Part shown: one piece after another, positions 57,728-64,000 of the stretch | How the letters are laid out: each line of letters opens with the position of its first letter | Numbering within the stretch: position 1 is the first letter of the stretch | Origin: Fasciolopsis buskii | Lineage: Eukaryota; Platyhelminthes; Trematoda; Plagiorchiida; Fasciolidae | Assembly (NCBI GenBank): GCA_008360955.1 | Contig: LUCM01002851.1 | Coordinates: 62,001 to 126,000, forward strand | Direction: 5' to 3' | Length of the DNA stretch: 64,000 nucleotides | The notes under the pieces: generated by a model | The model's database searches: none | What the model saw: the letters and a program-made list of their open reading frames with translations, nothing else | Told to the model about the DNA's origin: nothing | Position numbers and translations under genes: made by a program

Positions 57728-60700
57728 GTGATTGAGCTGGACATATAATTGATCCAAGTAGATGGGCTCCCACTCAGCTGTGCCCCGCTGCCTTGCGACC
57801 AGGTTCTTGTCAAAACCAAAGGCTTTGGTTGAGAATCCTAGTAGTTGTTCTGCTTAGCGGCTGGACTCCCTAGCAGTACCCGTCCATCAAATCCCCATGA
57901 GTTACACGCCTACAAACGAATTCCATACTGCATGCGTCGTCGCGCCGGATAATCAGGACCGCGCTGCCCACTGCATCGAGCGCAAGCGGGGCGGGTAGTG
58001 ATAAGTATGCTACTGCTGAGTTCCCTTTCTTTTATTCAACCTGTCTCTTCTGTCTCCAACCCAATCTGTTTGCCCCTTCTGCCTATCCATAGTATCTGCA
58101 TTGGTAACACGCCCGATACTCGCAACGGTTTAGTGTCAAGTAGTGTGGTAGGTGGTTCTCAGTCTGCTGGTTCGCATTTTCTCAAGCCTCGTCAGCCTCT
58201 AAATCTGGGTTCGTTCAATGTGCACACTTTAATACAGGCTGGCCAGCAGGCGTGTTTGGTTCTGACAGTGGACTCACTTTCGGTTGATGTTGGCTGCGTG
58301 AGTGAAACACGAATTCAGGATTCGAGTAGAGCAATTCAGCTAACTGCGCTAAACGTCTCGTCAAGATATTTTCTTCGCCCTTCAGGAGACGAAGTAGCTC
58401 AAGCTGTGGGTCAACGTGGTGTAGGAATAGTCTTGAGCGGGAAAGCTGAAGCAGCACTTTTAGACTGAATCCCAGGCAACAGTCGCTTGTGTGCCATGAG
58501 ACTGCAGGGATCAGTGGGTTCCCGGAAGGATGGTAGTATTAAGCGCAGTTTATTCATTACCTAGGCATACGCTCCAAAAGACTGCAGCAGTGACATGCAG
58601 AAAGACAAGTTTTACGATGACCTCGTCACTCTTGTTCGGAAGAGCAAACGCTCTGACATTGTAGTGGTAGCAGGTGACTTTAATGCACAAGTTGGAAAAC
58701 TGAGTGCGTCGGAGTCCTGTTTAGGTGGGCGTTGTTCCCGGCCTGCTCAGCGAACAGACAACGGGGAAAGACTTCTCCAATTCTGTGCAGATAATCATTT
58801 ATTCCTATCTAGTACGAATTTCCGACACATTTCGCGTTGCACAGCAATATGGCGGTCTAACTAGACAGGTACTTTGAGTCAGATTGACCATATCGCAGTT
58901 AGCTACCGTTGGCGCGGTTCTGTCCAGAACTGTAGATCGTACTGGACCACGTACGTCAAATCAGACCATGCGTTAGTTTTGACGCGATTCTTGTTGCAGC
59001 TCAACGGCCATCGACGCAGGCCAAAAACCCGATTGGCCGTCAACCGTCTGTGTGAGTCGGCTGTTCGAAACAGCCATGAGTAGAAACGGTTCGAGTAACT
59101 ATGACCTGCGACGAGCAGCAATGCAGACGATCAGTGGGATCGAATTAATCAGTCGATGCATTTGGCAGCATATTTATCCTATGGTCCTAGATCTAGCGTT
59201 CATCTAAGACATTGGATCTCGCAAGCGTCGCTGGGTCCAATGGAGCAAAAACGCGAGCTGCCTAACTGCAAGGAAGTGAATAAGATGGGTCGACAGGTGT
59301 AGCGTCAGTTTACGATAAGCCTCAAGAATGACCATGAAAACTGGTGGGTTAAGGTAGGCGAAGAGATGGAAGTGGCGTCCGCTTCAGGTAACAGTCAAAG
59401 ACTCTTTAAGCTTATACGCGACAGCGGTGGGCGGCGAACTTCGGTTAGTGAAGTCGTGTGCGATAGGAATGGAAAGTTCATCCATGTTAGACAGGAAAGA
59501 CTGGACCATTGGGCAGAACATTTCGAGGATCAATTTAACTGGCCACACGCTATCGTATCTAGTCCGACGTCTGGAGCTGTGAATCCTTGGGAGGTGTCAC
59601 TTGATCCCCCAACGGAAGTGGAAGTGTAGTCGAATATTCGGCTTCTTGAGAGGGGAAAAGCCACCGGCTCCGATCACTTTCCCCAAGTTCTTTTCAAATT
59701 GGGTGGAGGAGCTCTGCTGTGATCCCTTACTTTCTTGTTTCATGACATTGGGAACGAGGATCGCATCCCGTTATCGTGGGTGAGCCACTCATTGTATCCA
59801 TCTTCAAGAAGGGCACCAGGATTGACTGTGACAATCATTGTGGGATTAGTTTAATTCCGTTTGTGACTAAGCTGTTAGCTTCGATAATGCTGCGCCGATA
59901 TGCGAGATTAATATCCGCGAACAACAGGCCGGATTTCGTCCAGGTCGAGATTGCATCGATCAGACATTCACTGTTCGACAGATATTCGAAACGCGCCACA
60001 CGCACTGCCGCCCTACGTTCGTACTCTTTGTCGACTTGAAAGGTGCTTTCGACTACGTGGATCGACCAACACTACTCAGTGATCTCCACTGCAAGGGTAT
60101 GCCAACGAAGTTCGTGAACCTGTTGCGAGCATTGTACTCGCATACCTACGGTCGCGTTAGGGTATACGGTGAACTATCAAATTCATTCGAAACGACTAGT
60201 GGCGTTTGACAGGGCTGTCACATCTCTCTATTCTTGTTCAACTTCGTCATGGACGAGATGACAAAGTATGCTTTTGAAGGGCTCTGCAATGTAGGAATGT
60301 AGGTAATGGAGGGAAGCTGTGTAACCTAGGTTACGCAGATGACTTTATGTCTTTTCGAGACTGCGGACCGTGCACAGGGTGCATCAGACTAACTTTTGAG
60401 GTCGGTCGCTCGGTTCGGCATGTGCTTTGCACCTTCAGTGCAAAGTACTGTTACAGGACTGGACGACAGCAGCGCCGAACTTGATACTGGATGGAGAGGA
60501 ACTAAAGAATGTGGACCGTTCCACTTGCTTTGGTAGCTGCGTGTCGAACGATGGTGGCTCGGCATTGGAGGTAAATACGCATATATCAAAGAATCCAGCG
60601 GCTTACGTCGGGCTGAAGCACTTGTGGTGTAGGCCTGATATTTACTTACAGTTGAAATGCCCTGGTTTCTGTGCTGCAGTGTGTCTGGTTCTATTGTGCG

Positions 60701-61255
60701 GTTGCGCGACACGGAATATTCGTGTGAAAGATGTTCGTCGGTTATAAGTGTTTCCACTGTCGATGTCAACGTAGTGTTGCTAGGGTAAGTAATGTAGAGG
60801 TCAGGAATCTCGTACTAGATGCCTTGTTTCAGCGTATGAAACTTAGTAGAATACACTGGTTGGGTCACCTGTTGCGTATGGGAAACACTTGTCTACCATA
60901 CCGCGTCCTATATTTTGTTCCTCCCAAAGAATGGAAGAAGCCAGGTGGGGCCAACACATGATGTGGGATGAGAAAATGTACAGCGAACTTAGGTAAATTA
61001 GGTGTTTCACCTCCTCGTGGTTGGGATCCGAAAGATTCGTTAACTAGCTGGCTGGAGACATTGAATGATATGGCAGTGGACCGTGAACAGTGTCGATCGT
61101 GGTGTCATTTCCCATCGAATCAGAATGATTGAAAGAAAAGGTGTGTTTATACAGTTAGACTGTGTTTCGTGTGTTGGATACGGCAGCATCTTATCTTTTC
61201 CCGCCTGTGTAGGTCCACTCCCTGTTCCCCTTGAATATTCACTTTTTATATAAAC
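57728..61255 (+). mobile_element. RTE-like non-LTR retrotransposon, copy C (nearly full length)
   Basis: Leader 57755-57990 aligns with copy A. Endonuclease: LNLGSFNVHTLIQ from about 58199, VGCVSETRIQD at about 58289-58321, VVVAGDFNAQVG at about 58660-58695 and SDHALV at 58961-58978 are APE-family motifs including the GDFN and SDH catalytic blocks. Linker: GNSQRLFKLIRDSGGRR from about 59388. RT: GFRPGRDCIDQTF from about 59930, FVDLKGAFDYVDR at about 60027-60065, GV-stop-QGCH near 60205 and YADD at 60332-60343. C-terminus: CKVLLQDWTT from about 60436, IHWLGHLLRMGN at about 60853-60888, and a tail to about 61130. Breaks include TGA at 58466-58468 in the conserved LLDW position, TAG ending the frames near 58861 and 59627, TGA within GVRQG near 60208, and several frameshifts. 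Catalytic residues of both domains are still visible, making it the youngest copy. A short GAT microsatellite follows. Confidence 0.88.
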
Positions 61256-61313
61256 ATGTAACTCTGGAGAAAAGCAGCGGTCATTGAGGCTTGCCTAGCT
61301 GTTTGAGGCTGAA

Positions 61314-61351
61314 CGATGATGGTGATGATGATGATGATGATGATGATGATA
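61314..61351. repeat. (GAT)n microsatellite
   Basis: About 12 GAT units (one GGT variant), poly-His on the minus strand. It lies just past copy C and could derive from its 3' tail. Confidence 0.95.
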
Positions 61352-62400
61352 ACATTTTGTCTTGTAGCAGAAAGCTCTCCGTGTTAGCCCAACTACATTT
61401 TCTGGACTGGTAGCCGTTTTTTCGAAGTCAAATATTAATTGTTGTAGCCAGATTCTATCATTTTGATTTGGTGTTTCTACAGTAATTATTGATAGGCAAA
61501 GATGCTGACTTGAACGGTGCCAGCGGATTCCTCTGATAGGCTGAGCGACCACATGAAATTCGATGAAAATTTGAATATTTCAATAAAGCTGTCTTGACGA
61601 CTGCCTGAGGAAAGGGCATCCGGGAGTAGAAAACGTGAAGAGAAATATCTCTGTTCTAAAGTAAAGCCTAGAAACGCTTTATAGTCTGAGCATCATTTGA
61701 GGTGAACATTTAGTCGCTGACTGAAGAACATCTGGGATAGAATGATGTACGTTTGTGGCCAGTAGCCTTGACTTCAGTAGTGAATAAGCCTTGATGTTGC
61801 ATGATACATGCCTTTTAGTGCAAATGAAACCCTATATTGCACATCAGACCTACTATTGCGGAGACATACAGATCAGTCCACAGTGAACGATTATGATAAA
61901 CATAACCCCTTATAAGTTCACGTACAAGTGGACCTTACTCTGTGGCTAAATTAATCAAAGTACTATTGTAACATGGTTATTTATGCTAACTTCATAATCG
62001 TCTACGAAAATGATGCCACTAGAGAGTGAAGGTGTTCTCGTCCTGGGGTGCATATCATCCCTCATCCAACAGAAATATTTTGCATTTATTGCCGCTTCCC
62101 AGGCCATTCTTCCATGCAACTATCAAAAAGCTGAAATAAGCAGCAACGAAGTGAGTGTCAGAACAGATTAGTGCTAACGTAAAAAAACATTATCTGTGTA
62201 TGGCTGTTTGCTAATAGTCCCTGATGGGGATTCCGTGAAGCCATGGAAACCGACAGTTTTGCTCATATTCCATATCTAGCCTGCAATTCATAATTTGCGA
62301 GCTCAAAAAATCAGTTTTCTAACTTGCTGGGTTTTTCAGAGTCCTGATTTGTGTCACCCGATGGAATTAGGCAGTCAGTTTTCACTCGACTTGATGCCAT
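61352..62400. other. Unassigned sequence
   Basis: Nothing recognised. Confidence 0.4.
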
Positions 62401-62409
62401 GCCTGAAGT

Positions 62410-62660
62410 ATTGGGTGCTTATGTGGTTTCAGGGTTGAATAACCCCTCGGAAATCGTTGCCCAAGTTCATGTCACAGTTTCGTCCTCCCTGGGAGCGCGA
62501 CTTCAAAGATAAGATGGGAGACCTTCGGGACTACGGTATCCCATACAGATTTGTGAAAATGATCTGTTCGGAATTAAAAGGAAGTGTCGAAATCATCTAC
62601 AGGCCGTTTGAATCGATTCGTTCGGGAAGGGGGGGAGTGTGCTGATATTGAATTCTGAAA
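62410..62660 (+). mobile_element. Reverse transcriptase fragment of a different non-LTR family
   Basis: The frame open from 62457 reads LRDYGIPYRFVKMICSEL, followed 17 residues later by RSGRGGVC. This corresponds to the RT stretch between the palm motif AFD and motif GVRQGC, usually seen as YGIP.KFV.MI...Y and later GVRQGC. The upstream residues (WERDFKDKM) occupy the place of the post-AFD helix. The fragment differs from copies A to C in this region (family C reads LHCKGMPTKFVNLLRALY), so it belongs to another lineage. Catalytic loops were not found. Confidence 0.55.
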
Positions 62661-64000
62661 CTGCTTGCCTTAAGTGTTGCGGTTAAAAGTTGTGGTCCGC
62701 ATGAACCTTGTTATTTCGGGATATAACTGGGAAACACGGAGAACTGTGAACGGTGTTCTGTCGCTTCGGGAAGTTGTGCAGCGTATATCCTGAAGACATT
62801 CATTTCGGTTTATTTGTGTAGCTGTTGATGCTGACTGACGTACCTAAAGGGTCTTTTTCGTTAGCATACATGCATAATTATTTAATTCCCGTCACCTGTT
62901 CAGGGGTCGTCGATAGGCGTGTACCAGATTGCAGGTTGGTCAAATACCTGACATTAGTTGTTGATCTGGCAACTGCAAGCATTTATTCGATCAAAAGATG
63001 CTGCTCGTTAATGCGGCCCACAATGGGCCGTACTGATTGTGATTACGTGTTTGTGGCTTCGAGGATGGACGGGTTTCGGCGAAACCGAGTCATTAGAATT
63101 TCCGTTGCCCTCGAATGCTTGAGTCGACGTTGCAGGAAGCGCAGCAATCAGATTGAACCTATCTCTTGAACGAGAATCGACTAGATGGTCCACGAGCCAC
63201 ATGGGATATAGAGATGAGGGCAACAAGGAAACATACAACTGACTATCACTGCTTGTCACGCTCAAACTACGGCCTGCCCAATTCCGCATATGGTCGAATA
63301 TAGCCATAGTCAAATGAAGCAACTGATCCCAAGGCTTTTTCCACTAGGCTCGCATGAGAATTGATTGTATTTGTAGCAGGCGGAACGGGTGTGGCAGATA
63401 AGGTGCTGGTGACAGATACAGACAAGGGTCCAAGGAGTCGGATTCTAAGTGATGATGTTGGTGGCTCAGAGATTTCATATTTTCTGCTTTCATCACTCGT
63501 TGGTCTTTTGCACTATTTTCTGTTCCTGCAGAACGAAAATAGAGCCGGACTTCCTTATATCCTAAATTCACCTCCGACAGACGGGCCCAAATCGGAAGCC
63601 CACCATAAAAGTTTACCCGTCGGACCAGGCTGAAGCAGTTTTGATGAACGCGCAAGATACGTTTTCACTGGATCTTGATGGCTGAGTTTATCTTTCAGGT
63701 TGAAAAGGTTTCATCACCAGGTGCAGTAACGAGTCTGGTGATAGCGAATTTCCATTTGCCAAAAAATACTCGTTTTTGTCAAAATGTGTTTACATGTCAT
63801 ACGTCATCAGAACTACAGCAATGCAATAAGGAAGAAAAAAGCTGTGGAGTTTGCACATGACAGCTTATCCATCATCCACATGCTTGTCATCGATTGCCCA
63901 ACGGAATCCATAGTTTGTCTGTGGGCTGCATGGTCCGGTTGCCCAAACCAGTCTGACTTACAAGGCGAAAAGGCTACTTGCGTATTTTGCAACCCACACG
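62661..64000. other. Unassigned sequence to window end
   Basis: The plus frame 62825-63169 (114 codons) and minus frames 63008-63655 have no recognised motif. Part of 62661-63170 may continue the preceding RT relic, since its composition is protein-like (RFRRNRVIRISVALECLSR-type basic stretch near 63075), but I could not align it. Confidence 0.3.

Overview
The window reads as eukaryotic, gene-poor, repeat-rich DNA, most likely from a digenean trematode (fluke). There are no prokaryote-style operons, coding blocks are short and bounded by GT/AG splice-like signals, and microsatellites are scattered throughout. The decayed retroelements translate to RTE-type non-LTR and Penelope-like proteins of the kinds I know from flukes. 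The assignment to flukes is an inference from recalled family features; no search was run and species cannot be given.

Layout. 1-2050 holds a decayed Penelope-like element (PLE) reverse transcriptase that still reads YVDD. 4.4-10.1 kb is a dense cluster of one tRNA-derived SINE family (here SINE-1) in both orientations, including an almost perfect 56-bp hairpin at 9878-10003 and an inverted pair at 5282-5545. 10-33 kb is mostly anonymous sequence with microsatellites, a second tRNA-derived family (SINE-2), a candidate small-intron gene at 19.35-19.84 kb, and a 390-bp TTGTA satellite at 29.6-30.0 kb. 33.8-34.6 kb carries a second PLE relic, with RT C-terminus and GIY-YIG endonuclease. 43.1-46.1, 53.75-55.56 and 57.7-61.25 kb are three plus-strand copies of one APE-endonuclease/RT non-LTR family: A keeps the 5' half, B the 3' half, and C is nearly full length; all have stops. 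A short relic of another RT lies at 62.4-62.7 kb.

Host genes. The best-supported host coding feature is a 5'-terminal coding exon at 50223-50871 on the plus strand. It has an in-frame stop just before ATG and a strong GTACGT donor, and encodes a Ser/Thr/Pro-rich N-terminus with an acidic patch, of unknown identity. If real, most of 50.9-64 kb would be its intron, so retroelement copies B and C would be intronic. The 19.35-19.84 kb candidate is weaker. No rRNA gene, functional tRNA gene, CRISPR array or bacterial feature was seen.

Boundaries of relics are approximate because they were judged by eye from translated motifs and repeated words.
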